A stretch of 64,000 nt of DNA. It comes from Didymodactylos carnosus. Its lineage: Eukaryota > Rotifera > Eurotatoria > Philodinida > Philodinidae. Positions 43,101 through 50,592 of this stretch are shown in pieces. Position numbers and translations under genes: made by a program. The notes under the pieces are model-generated. The model was not told the DNA's origin and ran no database searches. It saw only the letters and a list, made by a program, of their open reading frames with translations. How positions within the stretch are numbered: position 1 is the stretch's first letter; every line of letters starts with the position of its first letter. Location: positions 18,964 through 82,963 of the forward strand of contig CAJNOQ010000070.1 in assembly GCA_905250885.1 (NCBI GenBank). Direction: 5' to 3'.

Positions 43101-46100
43101 CTGTTCATCGCCTAAAGAACAACAATCGATTGGATTTACATCGAAAGGTATTGTCTCAACGGAATTCTTTTATGTTATTGTTTTTCCTATATATTTCCAT
43201 GATGCATAAAAACGGATTAATTTGATTAAGCCGTTTTACATTAATCATCAGACTTTCAACAAAAAAAAATATAATAAGTTAGTTTTAATAGTGCAGATAA
43301 TATATAATTCAAAATGGTTGCTTTTTAAAACGTTCTTTCTACTCTTCGGTACATTTTTGAAAACAAAGAAAAAAACCAAAAAAGGTTTATAGAGTCAAAA
43401 AGCTTTTTTTTATTCAATTATATCTAACTATAATAGTTCGCTTTTTATATTGTTTATCACATTACAGCATTCCATTTTTTTCGTAACCTTTTATTTAGCT
43501 ATCGACTCTTATTTCGTTTAACACTGTTTTATATCTTTTCTATAGCTTTCAACACCGAAACTTCAAGTAATACAATTAGAAATGCACTTCTTCAACGTCA
43601 AAGAACCTTATCAGAAATGTTAATTGATACAGATTCAATAGAAAAATTACGAGTTAATTTTGTGGCACATTTTAGTGATAATGAAAACTACTTTGATGAT
43701 AAATTAATACCGGTGAACGATAAAACAGAAGCGCATGATGCTCTAATAGAAAAATGTCATCAAACGCTCAAGAAATATGAGCATACACAAGATAAAACAA
43801 ATAAAATTCATACATTGATTGAGTGGGTTGAGAAAAAACAAGAAGAAGAAAAACTTAAGAGTTCCAACACCAATAATCCGTAAGATATTATTTCATTAAT
43901 TATCAAAACATATATTTCCTAATGATTTCGTTTAATTTATAGTGATTTATCTGAAAATACTGAATTAGAAAATATTAAAGCACCCATTGCTACTCTAGAC
44001 CTTTCAAAAAGTTTAGATGATTTTGCAGACTACATACAAGAAATTGAAGCCAATGTTGCTACATTGAAACGTGAAGCAATGAGAGCAACGCATGACCCAT
44101 CTACTGAACAAACATATCAGACTGTATTAAAACAGATTAATGAACCACCTCAAATAAGTAGTTATTCTCAGCAATTAGAACAACGTGCTAATGAGTTACA
44201 TCAAAGATGGAACCAGATTCAAGTAGAAATGAAGGAGTTAAAGTAAGCGGTTGGTTTAACGTAAAACATTGTTAAAAAAAATTGATGCTATATATTTTAT
44301 CTTTTATACTTTAGCGATAGTACTTGAAAGCTACTTTGTTTTTGTTTCAGATTGTTGATTACGGATCCCAAAAGTGTAAATGATTTAATTGAAAACGTCG
44401 ATAGTTTAGTTAAAAATCTTCGTGAAAAGGAAGAACAAATCCGAATAAATAATAATCAGATAATAGACGACTATACTCAAATACCAAATTTTATTAATGA
44501 CTGCAAAGTTAATATAGACTTTTTCTCGTAACAATAGCTTCTTTACAAATGAAACCTTTAAACTTTGTAGCGAATTATCACCGAACTCGAACAACAACGC
44601 TCCGTTGTGGAAAGAATAATCAATACAGGAAAACAAATGTATCAAGATAAAGATGTTAGTAGCGGTACAGAAAGCGCAGGTAAATTAAAATCTATTATCA
44701 TAAATCTTACCCTAGTAAATAATGCATATAGCTCTTTTTCGAAGCAGAAACACTCCTTATAACTGTGTTCAGATGTCTGATTAATTAATTACACGCGTGT
44801 ATTATCGGCCTCTGTGCTGAATTGAACAATGAAGTTAGTCAACTTGAAGAGAGCAGTTCTCATAAAACTATGAAAATATATTAAAAAATACAGTAATATA
44901 GTAGTAAACTATCTGTCATATTCAGAGTACTACTGGGTAACTTATTAAAGGTTAATATCCTCTTTTCCATTGGTCCTCTTTTTATTCAATCAGAAGAGGT
45001 CTATTCGTTTTATGTTTTTCTTCTCGTTGTTTCCTTTCAGCTCCTAACAGTAGCCCCAGGGAGAGACTATTTCCGTCAATTCGTATTCATCCTGGCTTCT
45101 TGAAAGTACGATCTGAAACTAAAAGGAAGCAGCTATTTTTCGTTTTTCAAATGTTAAGTTAGGCGTTAGCTCATGTCCAATTTTTTCATATAGCATACGT
45201 TAATCGTGGAGTACTATATGTAAAAATGTCTGAACGCTGTCATTTATGGACAAACTATCAGAAAGTGGATCTATCCCTGCTTGAGGGAGTGAAAGACTTT
45301 TTGCCACTAACGGCCATTATCGAATTCTGAAAAAAGCTTATGTTAAAATACTCTTTGTTTAGACGGTTTATCGGAATATTGTAGGTGTCCCTAAGATATT
45401 TTTACTGTCAAATTTGATAACAGATTTTTTCTACTCGTATAATATGATCTAAATCGCATCTGACATTTTGTATGAACTGAATTTGGAAGACTTTTTACGA
45501 AGAATCTTAACTCTGAACTTATGTAAACACTTTGATTGATTTCTATGGAAAAAATAGCTTAAGGATTTAACCAACAACAGAGATAGAGGTGCATTAATTG
45601 AGTGATAAAAAACGTAACGGTACTGTGATTGAGTGGTTGTTTACTTAAATGTGCGTACCAGTTGAGAAATGTGATAACATTCCAGGCCAATAGCAAGGAT
45701 TTTTGTGAAGGGAGTGACCGATAGTTTTTTGCTTTTAGAGATAGTGTGAAAGTTTTTTCTGATTGAGTGTAGAAATGTTGTACAAAAAATTCATATAATA
45801 TTAGAGAAAAAGAAATATCTTTTTTTTCTACCGTCAGGAAAACCCTTTGTCCGACGTCACTCATACACAGTTTTAGTTTGATTTCCATAGTATTGTGAGC
45901 TGACTCTACTCCACCTTCGGGACCGAGTAAAGGAAGTATGGAAACACAAGAAGTTTGACGTGATTTAGCGAGAAAAAAATCATTTCAAAAGTTCAACGGG
46001 GTACGGTCCCCCAATCCTCCCTTTGGTTACGGCTCTGGAAACATCCCTATGTTTTTGTTGGACAGTTATGATCTTTCTAACGCGTTACTATCTCAGTTTT

Positions 46101-49100
46101 CAAATACATGGTGCTTATGCTGACTGTATTAAATCACTAGCGTTTGTTCAAAGGTGAAAGTAACTTTTTTTAATACAAATTTAAATATTCATATACAACG
46201 GATTCTTCATTGACTTGAATATGCAAAAATCTCTTATTGAACTTTTAGACGATACTTATGTAGTGAAAAAACATTCTGATTTAACTTTACGAAAAGTTCG
46301 TCGTAATGTTGTACAACTTAGTCAACGATGGAAAAATGCAAATTCACAAATTAAAGATCGTTTAAAGCATCTACAACGTGCGCAAACGGTGAGAAACAAA
46401 ATAAGTTCAATATAGATCATACAAATAATCGTTGCGTATACTTTAGAATATTGATGGCTTATTTCGGAAGTGTGATTATTTGAACAATCAACTGAATACT
46501 TATGATCTGCAAAAACTTCAACAGCCGGAAGTACGTTCATTAACTGCAGAGCTTACTCCTCTTGAAATTGAACAATCAAAGGTAAAATTCTTTCATTGAG
46601 GTCGTTAATAAACAACAATCACTGTATTTTTATTTTTCAGCTTCTTCTAGCAAATTTAATGTCATGTAAAGCCGATATTGATACTGTTAATCAAATAGTA
46701 AGAAATATTGACTCTGATTACAATATATCTCCTTCTGTACAACAAACAGGCCGTATACAAGACATAAACAATCGGTAAACTAGATTTGATTCTTCTAATA
46801 ATTATTCTTTATCATCTTTTTTTTGTATCAGATGGAACTATTTGATCTCTTCTGTAACTCAACGTGTTCAACTTTTGCAAGATTCATTACGTTACTCTTC
46901 TGAATCAGACAGAGAATCATCAGCTTATTCTCACTCCGTCGAACCGCCTTGGCAAAGGTCAACAGCGTCAAACAAAGTTCCTTACTATATCAAGTAAGAT
47001 TGTAGTAACTGTTTCATTTGCTTTTTTTGTTCTATAAAGAAAAATTATTTCACTTCTGTGTAATAATTATGTCGTTTATTTAAGTCATTCCGATCGATCA
47101 ACTTCTTGGGATCATCCAAAAATGCTCGATTTAATGCGTTCATTTTCTAATTTGAATGACATCAAGTTTTCCGCTTATCGAACTGCGATGAAGTTACGCA
47201 CATTACAAAAACGATTATGCCGTGAGTTTTCAGCTCTTATTTTATAAATACTAGATTTTTCTTTTATTGTTTATTATGTTTCCAGTTGATTTAACACCGC
47301 TCGGAAATATCATTAGTGTATTTGAACAACAGCCAACACTAGATTCTGTCATTTCTTTATCAAACTACGATAATCACATTGATGTAGCAAAAATTCTACA
47401 TTATTTACAAAATATATTTGAAAAAACATCAATTGAATATCCACAGTTATTAAATGTGACATTAACAGTTGACTTGACATTAAACTGGTTGCTGAATGTT
47501 TATGATACGTAAGTGTTGCAATTATACATTAAACATTCTTATCCTTATCCTTCCATGTTTAGATCTCGAACAGGAACAATTCGTTTATTATCAATAAAAA
47601 TTGCATTAGCATTACTTTGTCGTGGAAATATCGAAGAGAAATATCGATGTAAATAAATTAAACAGTTTATCTGAGCAGACACGTTTTGAGATTGTCGTCT
47701 TTCCATTTTTCTAGATATTTTTTCCCTCGCTGCTAGTGAAGGCGAGGCAAAAGATATGGTTAATAGAAAGAACTTATCAATTTTGTTCCATGAAGCAATA
47801 ATGGTACAGATTTTTTGTGTCTCTCTAATTTATAAAGCTATATTTCCATATTTATTCTAGATACCTAAGCAATTGGGAGAAGTAGCTGCATTCGGTGGTT
47901 CCAGTGTTGAGCCATCCGTTAAGAGCTGCTTTGAATACGTACGTATTTCAAAATAACATTTATGTTCCTTAACAAGCATTTTCTCATCTATAATTGTATA
48001 TTTATATATTTTTTTTCTGATTTTAGGCGAATAATCCTGATGCTATCAGCGCTACTGATTTTCTTGAATGGGTAAAACTTGAACCTCAATCGCTTGTATG
48101 GTTACCTGTTATGCATCGCTTGGCTGCCAGTGAAAATGCTAAACATGAAGCACGTTGTAATATTTGTAAAGAGTATCCGCTTATTGGTTTTCGTTATCGT
48201 TCATTGAAACATTTCAATTGCGATATTTGTCAAAACTGTTTTTTCTCTGGAAAACAAACAAAATTTTATAAACTAGATGATCCATTACAAGAATATTATA
48301 CAACTGTAATTATAACTTTTAAGCATAAACTCCACAAATTTGGCTATTATTTATTCATTTCTCCTTTTAGACAACAGCGTCTGAAGATATCCGAGATTTT
48401 TTTCGAATATTTAAAAACAAACTCTGGTCTAAACATCGTAAACAACCAAAATTAGGATATCTTCCATTACCGCTATCATTCGATGAAACAAATGATTCAA
48501 TAGTAGCAGCAGCTACCGTCACAACTTCAAATCAAAAGTAAATTTTGAACAATATTATTTCTGCGGAGACGAGCGTTTTTAAAACTAACTTTATTTCTTT
48601 TCTTTAGCTCTACTAATATCGTCAATTATTCACCAACTCCTGCTACTCGCGCATACACTCAGCAGAGTGTAGTTGAGTCGTAAGTGAACAAATTATTTAA
48701 TTCATCCGATGCTCTTTAAATTGAACTTCTTATCCTGTTTTTCTAGAGATGATGAGCATTCAATTATTGCTCAACATTGTCGAAATTTGAATAATTTTAT
48801 TCAGTCATCCGTATGTGTTTTTTTTGGAAACTCTTTATCGTATGACAAGCACTTATTAAAGTACATTTGAATTTTCTTATAGCCTCGTCTACCAACCGCG
48901 TCAATGTCATCAACAGAACTATTAACACGATCCTCATCATTAGACAATGAACAACGACATGAATTAGAAGCAATAATAACAGATTTAGAAGATGAAAATC
49001 GTTTATTACAAAATGAATATAATCGTTTATGTAAACAACATATTGAAAAATCACAATTAATAAATGAACATGAACATTCGTCTAATGAACAAATAATGTC

Positions 49101-49754
49101 CTATAATGATTTAGAAATGTTACGTGAAGCAAAATTATTACGTCATCATAAATGTAAATTAGAGGCGAGAATGAAAATATTGGAAGATCATAATAAACAA
49201 CTTGAATTACAATTGAGAAAATCAAAGCAGCTACTAAGACAAGTAAAAAATGTTAGACTTTTATCGTTCTTCGTTGTTTCAATTTTTTCATTGGATTTTA
49301 GCCGAATACACGTTCACCAGCTCTATCACACCAATCAGTCAGACAAATGAGCCTTGGACATATGTCAGGTAGGATTTTTTAACAATAGGATATGATCTGA
49401 TTATAGACTTTCATTCTATCAGTAGGTGGTGAAAGTAGCAGTCCAATTCACACATCAGGTACCTCTTTAAGAAGATCGGTCGAGCGAAGCTTGGAACGAC
49501 AGCCAAGTAAGTGTTTATATACTTCTCTTGTACTTTCCCCATGCAAAAAGACTACCTTTGTCATCTTTTATTGTATTTATGTTTATTAAGATCTTATTAC
49601 AATCGATAATTTGTTTTCAATGGCTGATGATATAAATCGTGCTGTAGTCGATTTAGTACAAATTATTACTGATCACAATGGTCAACCTACTCAGCAACCT
49701 TCTCAGCAACATCATCGACGCCAGCCAACATCTGACAATGAATTAAAAACGTGA
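1131..49754 (+). CDS. DMD: dystrophin, full-length gene model (about 61 exons)
   Basis: Dystrophin links cortical F-actin to the dystroglycan complex at the plasma membrane. Reading exon by exon gives, in order: two CH domains, spectrin repeats, a WW domain, paired EF-hand regions, a ZZ finger and a C-terminal coiled coil. That order is diagnostic of dystrophin/utrophin. Every exon ends at GT and starts after AG, and phases agree throughout. Joining exon 26084-26251 to exon 38037-38206 (both phase 0) gives 10638 coding nt, about 3545 residues, against 3685 in human. Similarity to vertebrate dystrophin is visible in every block, including the rod. The start at 1131 ([20 protein letters not shown]) fits because EREDVQKK is the conserved beginning of CH1. 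The stop is TGA at 49752-49754, and AATAAA lies at 50095-50100. The 26251-38037 junction is inferred from phase and from rod alignment. The alternative is two separate half-genes. Blocks and exon coordinates are given in the entries below. Confidence 0.85.
1218..2711 (+). other. intron 1 of dystrophin
   Basis: This 1.5 kb intron runs from GTAAG at 1218 to TTTTAG ending at 2711. Short ORFs at 1771-1959, 2236-2433 and 2387-2632 have no recognisable domains and no splice-compatible ends, so I regard them as chance. No repeat structure was noticed. Confidence 0.7.
4289..6784 (+). CDS. DMD: dystrophin exons 8-13: first spectrin repeats
   Basis: Exons: 4289-4471, 4558-5244, 5329-5511, 5581-5907, 5986-6073, 6534-6784. 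They encode a short linker (hinge 1 position) and repeats matching human R1-R3: [26 protein letters not shown]-type helices, [19 protein letters not shown] and [11 protein letters not shown]. The 687-nt exon is the largest of the rod. A Thr-rich linker ([15 protein letters not shown]) followed by PKKRKID corresponds to the vertebrate TTVTTRE...QKKRQITVD linker between R2 and R3, which is strong evidence for orthology rather than a generic spectrin. The stretch 3857-4288 before this block is an ordinary intron with nothing recognisable. Confidence 0.9.
6785..13222 (+). other. large dystrophin intron (6.4 kb)
   Basis: Donor GTAAGT at 6785, acceptor TTCAAAG ending at 13222. It holds a 1.0 kb TTAA-flanked element (listed separately) and otherwise AT-rich sequence. 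ORFs at 9872-10057 (-), 10433-10711 (+) and 11764-12018 (-) are low-complexity, lack splice-compatible ends and are not supported. I saw no convincing alternative first exon here. Confidence 0.7.
7638..8646. mobile_element. TTAA-flanked piggyBac-like non-autonomous element
   Basis: The left end TTAACCCTTTACACC (7638-7652) and right end GGTGTAAAGGGTTAA (8632-8646) are perfect reverse complements. A TTAA target followed by a terminal CCC is the signature of the piggyBac superfamily. No transposase ORF is present, so it is non-autonomous. A subterminal stretch at about 7645-7673 recurs inverted at about 7992-8019 (GTCCCCTGGAAGGGAC), and a fragment of it recurs near 8495. The 1.0 kb unit therefore has internal foldback or nested structure. 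Confidence 0.7.
13223..13376 (+). CDS. DMD: dystrophin exon 14: end of the third spectrin repeat
   Basis: This 154-nt exon is isolated between two long introns. It reads from [13 protein letters not shown] to HSKI and ends in phase 1 (C of CGC), which is completed by the next exon to give the junction KIRERNIH. Its helices fit the C-terminal part of repeat 3 just before the hinge-2 position. Confidence 0.85.
13377..15536 (+). other. dystrophin intron (2.2 kb)
   Basis: Donor GTAAGT at 13377, acceptor after AAAAAG at 15536. No element was recognised. It contains a very short possible alternative first exon at 14898-14904 (listed separately). Confidence 0.65.
14898..14904 (+). other. possible ultra-short alternative first exon (Met-Tyr)
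   Basis: GCCATGTATG|GTAAGA shows an ATG in good context followed after seven bases by a strong donor. The single leftover base has exactly the phase needed by exon 15537-16244, so the join would read [11 protein letters not shown] match this short can occur by chance. It is listed because other large introns of this gene carry longer first exons of the same kind. Confidence 0.25.
15537..16244 (+). CDS. DMD: dystrophin exon 15: disordered Ser/Thr/Asn/Gln-rich hinge insert
   Basis: This single 708-nt exon encodes about 236 residues of low complexity, for example [18 protein letters not shown] and [13 protein letters not shown], with no heptad or spectrin pattern. It sits between repeat 3 and the repeat whose start ([20 protein letters not shown]) aligns with the beginning of human R4. 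That is the place of hinge 2, which is only about 50 residues in human. The frame is open throughout, and phases (1 in, 1 out) match both neighbours, so it can be included or skipped without breaking the frame. Skipping would give an isoform with no hinge insert. Confidence 0.82.
16245..17884 (+). other. dystrophin intron (1.6 kb)
   Basis: Donor GTATAT at 16245, acceptor CTTTAG ending at 17884. It contains the 231-bp TTAA element at 17246-17476. Nothing else was recognised. Confidence 0.65.
17246..17476. mobile_element. 231-bp TTAA-flanked foldback MITE
   Basis: The left end TTAACCCTTTACCTACCAAG and right end CTTGGTAGGTAAAGGTTTAA are inverted repeats with one mismatch, flanked by the TTAA target. 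The interior also folds back: ATTCTAGAATT...GGTAATGAAGCA pairs with TGCTTCATTATC...AATTCTATGAATT. It shares the TTAACCCTTTAC end with the element at 7638-8646, so both were probably mobilised by the same piggyBac-type transposase. Confidence 0.72.
17885..21474 (+). CDS. DMD: dystrophin exons 16-29: central spectrin-repeat rod
   Basis: Exons: 17885-18048, 18156-18368, 18783-18899, 18992-19174, 19271-19414, 19492-19702, 19760-19863, 19928-20080, 20150-20311, 20378-20506, 20587-20760, 20838-20993, 21061-21228, 21295-21474. Human-like stretches occur in human order: [13 protein letters not shown] (R4), [52 protein letters not shown] and [16 protein letters not shown]. These correspond to KFRLFQKPANFEQ, QSQLNHCVNLYKSLSEVKSE and VEMVIKTGRQIVQKKQ of human repeats around R10-R12. 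Orthology across the rod is therefore visible directly. Most introns here are 55-110 bp. The run of poly-A near 18107-18129 is intronic. Confidence 0.9.
21475..25895 (+). other. large dystrophin intron (4.4 kb) holding an internal first exon
   Basis: Donor GTGAGT at 21475, acceptor ATTAG ending at 25895. It contains simple repeats (TA tract near 22754, CT tract near 23096-23130, TAA repeats near 23582) and an alternative first exon at 24874-25062. ORFs at 22752-22958, 23326-23568, 23657-23872, 24479-24751 and 25557-25832 show no domain and no supporting splice sites. Confidence 0.65.
24874..25062 (+). CDS. DMD: alternative first coding exon of an internal dystrophin isoform
   Basis: An ATG at 24874 opens 63 codons ending exactly at a consensus donor (AAAAAG|GTGAGC). 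It is in phase 0, which is the phase required by the next exon (25896). The encoded N-terminus is unusual: a Tyr/Arg/Asn repeat ([20 protein letters not shown], from a 12-nt repeat at 24898-24950) and then a Ser-rich segment and KK at the junction. It reads as coding rather than intron. This would start an isoform lacking the CH domains and the first two thirds of the rod. With the Q/Y-rich tail it would be about 753 residues. The principle matches internal promoters of vertebrate (Dp260, Dp140) and Drosophila dystrophins. Homology to those first exons is not claimed. Confidence 0.6.
25896..26251 (+). CDS. DMD: dystrophin exons 30-31: spectrin repeat before the isoform branch point
   Basis: Exons 25896-26027 and 26084-26251. 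The second contains [20 protein letters not shown] and [16 protein letters not shown]. This corresponds to human GDHCRKLVEPQISELNHRFAAISHRI at the end of a mid-rod repeat. It ends in phase 0 at CAG|GTAAGT. From here three downstream choices are frame-compatible: microexons at 26347 or 26853, tail exon 27316, or distal rod exon 38037. This makes it the branch point between the full-length and tail isoforms. Confidence 0.87.
26347..26400 (+). CDS. DMD: 54-nt candidate microexon
   Basis: TTTCAG precedes 18 open codons ([18 protein letters not shown]) ending at TTG|GTAGGA. Both ends are phase 0, so it can be a cassette exon after 26251. The sequence is helical and charged like the rod. The donor is weaker than its neighbours'. 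A CT-rich tract follows immediately (26427-26475). Confidence 0.5.
26427..26475. repeat. CT-rich simple repeat
   Basis: A run of CTCTCT interrupted by single G or T bases lies just downstream of the candidate microexon donor. Confidence 0.85.
26853..26882 (+). CDS. DMD: 30-nt candidate microexon
   Basis: TTCAATAG precedes ten open codons ([10 protein letters not shown]) followed by GAG|GTATTT. It is phase 0 on both sides and sits alone in the 26401-27315 intron. It may add a short basic, phosphorylatable segment. Without transcript evidence it could also be chance. Confidence 0.35.
27316..30192 (+). CDS. DMD: alternative dystrophin C-terminus: charged helix plus Q/Y/H-rich tail with stop
   Basis: Exons: 27316-27660, 28071-28208, 28394-28516, 29110-30192, all phase 0, stop TAA at 30190-30192, AATAAA at 30229-30234. 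The first exon has an acidic/basic linker, then [20 protein letters not shown] and an Asp/Ser-rich patch. The next two are strongly charged helix ([20 protein letters not shown]). The last encodes 360 mostly disordered residues rich in Gln, Tyr, Ser, His and Gly, ending PTRVVN. Spliced after 26251 this gives a protein of about 2558 residues that keeps CH and rod but lacks WW, EF, ZZ and coiled coil. It therefore could not bind dystroglycan or syntrophin in the usual way. I do not recognise a known domain in the tail. The alternative is that this marks the end of one gene and that 35363 onward is a second gene. Confidence 0.75.
28533..28862 (-). other. antisense ORF of 109 codons inside a tail intron
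   Basis: The ORF starts with ATG directly after an in-frame TGA and ends in TAA, lying wholly in the 28517-29109 intron on the opposite strand. Its composition is balanced and protein-like (for example [20 protein letters not shown]), unlike the low-complexity chance ORFs nearby. I recognise no family. It could be a nested gene, a decayed mobile-element fragment, or chance. Confidence 0.2.
30229..30234 (+). terminator. AATAAA polyadenylation signal for the tail isoform
   Basis: A canonical AATAAA lies 37 bases after the TAA stop of the Q/Y-rich terminal exon. This supports a real 3' end inside the dystrophin locus. Confidence 0.55.
31445..32057. mobile_element. 613-bp foldback element with about 290-bp arms
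   Basis: The sequence from CTGACGAGGGAGCC to about 31730 recurs as an imperfect reverse complement from about 31770 to GGTCCCCTCGTGAG at 32057. Paired landmarks include GCCCGCACATTTCTGATT and AATCAGAAATGTGCGGGC, and ATTCCGAATATGAACATGAG and CTCATGTTCATATTCGGAAT. Only about 40 bp separates the arms. There is no coding capacity, and no clear target duplication was found. Confidence 0.75.
33920..33941. repeat. TA dinucleotide tract
   Basis: An uninterrupted TATATA run in the large intron. A similar tract occurs near 34926-34957. Confidence 0.85.
35363..35521 (+). CDS. DMD: alternative first coding exon for a C-terminal dystrophin isoform
   Basis: An ATG at 35363, with an in-frame TAA 21-23 bases upstream, opens 53 codons ending at AAATTGAAG|GTTAGT. 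It is phase 0, matching the next exon at 38037. The peptide starts [20 protein letters not shown] and is helical and rod-like ([14 protein letters not shown]). It would begin a product of about 1630 residues with the distal rod, WW, EF, ZZ and coiled coil. That is analogous in layout to vertebrate Dp260/Dp140-type or Drosophila short dystrophins. An internal exon is less likely because no good acceptor precedes the ATG. If 26251 does not splice to 38037, this would be the true start of a separate C-terminal dystrophin gene. Confidence 0.62.
38037..46774 (+). CDS. DMD: dystrophin distal spectrin-repeat rod
   Basis: Exons: 38037-38206, 38274-38415, 38500-38675, 38749-38965, 39025-39132, 39256-39390, 39457-39652, 42840-42985, 43042-43147, 43546-43879, 43943-44242, 44351-44507, 44571-44679, 46249-46388, 46447-46581, 46641-46774. 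They encode about 860 residues of charged helix with spectrin-type Trp positions (for example [63 protein letters not shown]). Sequence similarity to vertebrate repeats is weaker than in the central rod, so exact repeat numbers cannot be assigned. The rod runs directly into the WW exon, as in all dystrophins. Phases are consistent at every junction. Confidence 0.82.
39653..42839 (+). other. dystrophin intron (3.2 kb)
   Basis: Donor GTAAGT at 39653, acceptor ATTATAG ending at 42839. It contains a GA tract (40112-40142), TA/TG tracts (39867-39893, 42001-42027) and otherwise AT-rich sequence. ORFs at 39902-40090, 41097-41294 and 41164-41373 are not supported. I found no phase-1 alternative first exon here. 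Confidence 0.65.
40112..40142. repeat. GA dinucleotide tract
   Basis: About fifteen consecutive GA units in the 39653-42839 intron. Confidence 0.9.
44680..46248 (+). other. dystrophin intron (1.6 kb) with decayed repeat ends
   Basis: Donor GTAAAT at 44680, acceptor CTTTTAG ending at 46248. Two opposed stretches, CCAGGCCAATAGCAAGGA near 45684 and its inverted counterpart ending GGTTACGGCTCTGG near 46038, resemble degraded ends of a non-autonomous transposon. The minus-strand ORF at 45559-45888 lies mostly in this repeat-like region and shows no domain. Confidence 0.45.
46221..46248 (+). other. possible in-frame alternative start upstream of the 46249 exon
   Basis: If transcription began inside the preceding intron, ATG at 46221 would read MQKSLIELL straight through the splice acceptor into [11 protein letters not shown] in the correct frame, with an upstream in-frame TAA near 46176. 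The product would hold the last spectrin segment, WW, EF, ZZ and coiled coil, much like vertebrate Dp116/Dp71. The frame match has a one-in-three chance of being accidental. Confidence 0.3.
46832..48537 (+). CDS. DMD: dystrophin WW, EF-hand and ZZ block (dystroglycan-binding module)
   Basis: Exons: 46832-46993, 47085-47221, 47286-47508, 47563-47648, 47715-47803, 47861-47938, 48027-48305, 48371-48537. The WW domain reads [20 protein letters not shown] then STSWDHPKM, with both Trp. The EF-hand regions follow with [48 protein letters not shown] and [15 protein letters not shown]. The linker [19 protein letters not shown] leads into the ZZ finger: [20 protein letters not shown], then [11 protein letters not shown]. 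These are near-identical to vertebrate dystrophin, and together they bind the PPxY tail of beta-dystroglycan. The ZZ C-terminal His pair of vertebrates (GHKMHYP) is replaced by FYKLDDP. Confidence 0.96.
48608..49754 (+). CDS. DMD: dystrophin C-terminal coiled coil and tail
   Basis: Exons: 48608-48679, 48747-48810, 48883-49242, 49302-49368, 49426-49506, 49591-49754. [15 protein letters not shown] matches the human DDEHLLIQHYCQSLN syntrophin-binding region. The 120-residue exon is a coiled coil with [15 protein letters not shown] and [20 protein letters not shown], matching human [17 protein letters not shown], which binds dystrobrevin. The tail ends with a conserved-looking [19 protein letters not shown] and a Gln-rich run, then TGA. 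Confidence 0.93.
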
Positions 49755-50094
49755 AATTTATCTGTATTGTTGTTGTTGTTGTTGTTGTCTTTATCTGTGT
49801 TTTACTCAGAATATTTTAAACTTTTTTTTATAACGTTGTTTTTTTGTATTTGTGTTTGTGCGAGAATTAACAGTGTATGTCTGATTATCAATTTAATCAA
49901 AATTTTTTTGCACAACGATCATACTAATTATACTCAGGTTTATAGTCGAACGCATTTTTTTTTTATTTCATTTTTGCTAAAAAGAAAATACATTTTTGAG
50001 AATTATTTATTTATTTACATTTTTGTTTGTTTTTCTATTTTTCATGTTTGTTAACGGATTGTTTTGTTGTTTATCTGTTTTTGTAAATTTTAAT

Positions 50095-50100
50095 AATAAA
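50095..50100 (+). terminator. AATAAA polyadenylation signal for dystrophin
   Basis: A canonical hexamer lies about 340 bases after the dystrophin stop. Confidence 0.5.
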
Positions 50101-50590
50101 GATATTTGGTAGTAAAAATATGTATAAGATCAACTTTACGTTCTTTCATGGCGTCATACAATATGGTAGCAAATATTGTGTTCAATTTAATATAGTATAG
50201 CATAGAAAATGTTGTATTAGTTGAATTAAACACACGTCTTTTGATTTGTATTTTATTTTCTCAGAATACCAGCAAAAATAAATATGTCTTGTACAATCCT
50301 TACATTAATTGTCACAGATATCGTTAAACTGTGCCTAGCAATTTTCGTTTTAGATTCGGGTAGCTCTGAACAACATCTGTTATAAGTTTATGTTTTTTTT
50401 TTAATTCAATCATTTCAGACTTGGATGAACTGAAATTTCAGGTGATTGAATTGTAAACAATTAAAAAACCTACAAAACAAATAATCGTTTCTACTGCACA
50501 ACTTATCCAAGTATGATATTCAAGCTTAACTTTATTATTTTATTTTGGATCAGTAGAAGTTTTCTGTCAAAATTAATATTTTTCTTTTTC

Positions 50591-50592
50591 AG
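50591..50592 (+). promoter_or_regulatory. splice acceptor abutting the AMT start codon
   Basis: ATTTTTCTTTTTCAG runs directly into ATG. There is no coding need for an acceptor here, so it joins either a 5' UTR exon or a trans-spliced leader. Spliced-leader trans-splicing is known in bdelloid rotifers and several other invertebrate groups. Confidence 0.5.

Larger units (their letters stand above)
49755..50592 (+). other. dystrophin 3' UTR and gap before AMT
   Basis: TTG repeats follow the stop, and AATAAA at 50095-50100 is the likely polyadenylation signal. A small inverted repeat (AATTCAATCA...TGATTGAATT) lies near 50402-50453. The gap from the AATAAA to the AMT start is only about 490 bp and ends in a splice acceptor abutting the ATG. 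ORF 49767-50054 is low-complexity UTR sequence. Confidence 0.6.

Noticed and set aside
45041-45105. A possible dystrophin exon (acceptor TTTCAG, 65 nt, donor GTACGA) with the right entry phase after 44679.
   Set aside because: Its exit phase is 0, whereas the next real exon at 46249 needs phase 1. Including it would shift the frame into a stop, while skipping it gives a clean junction.
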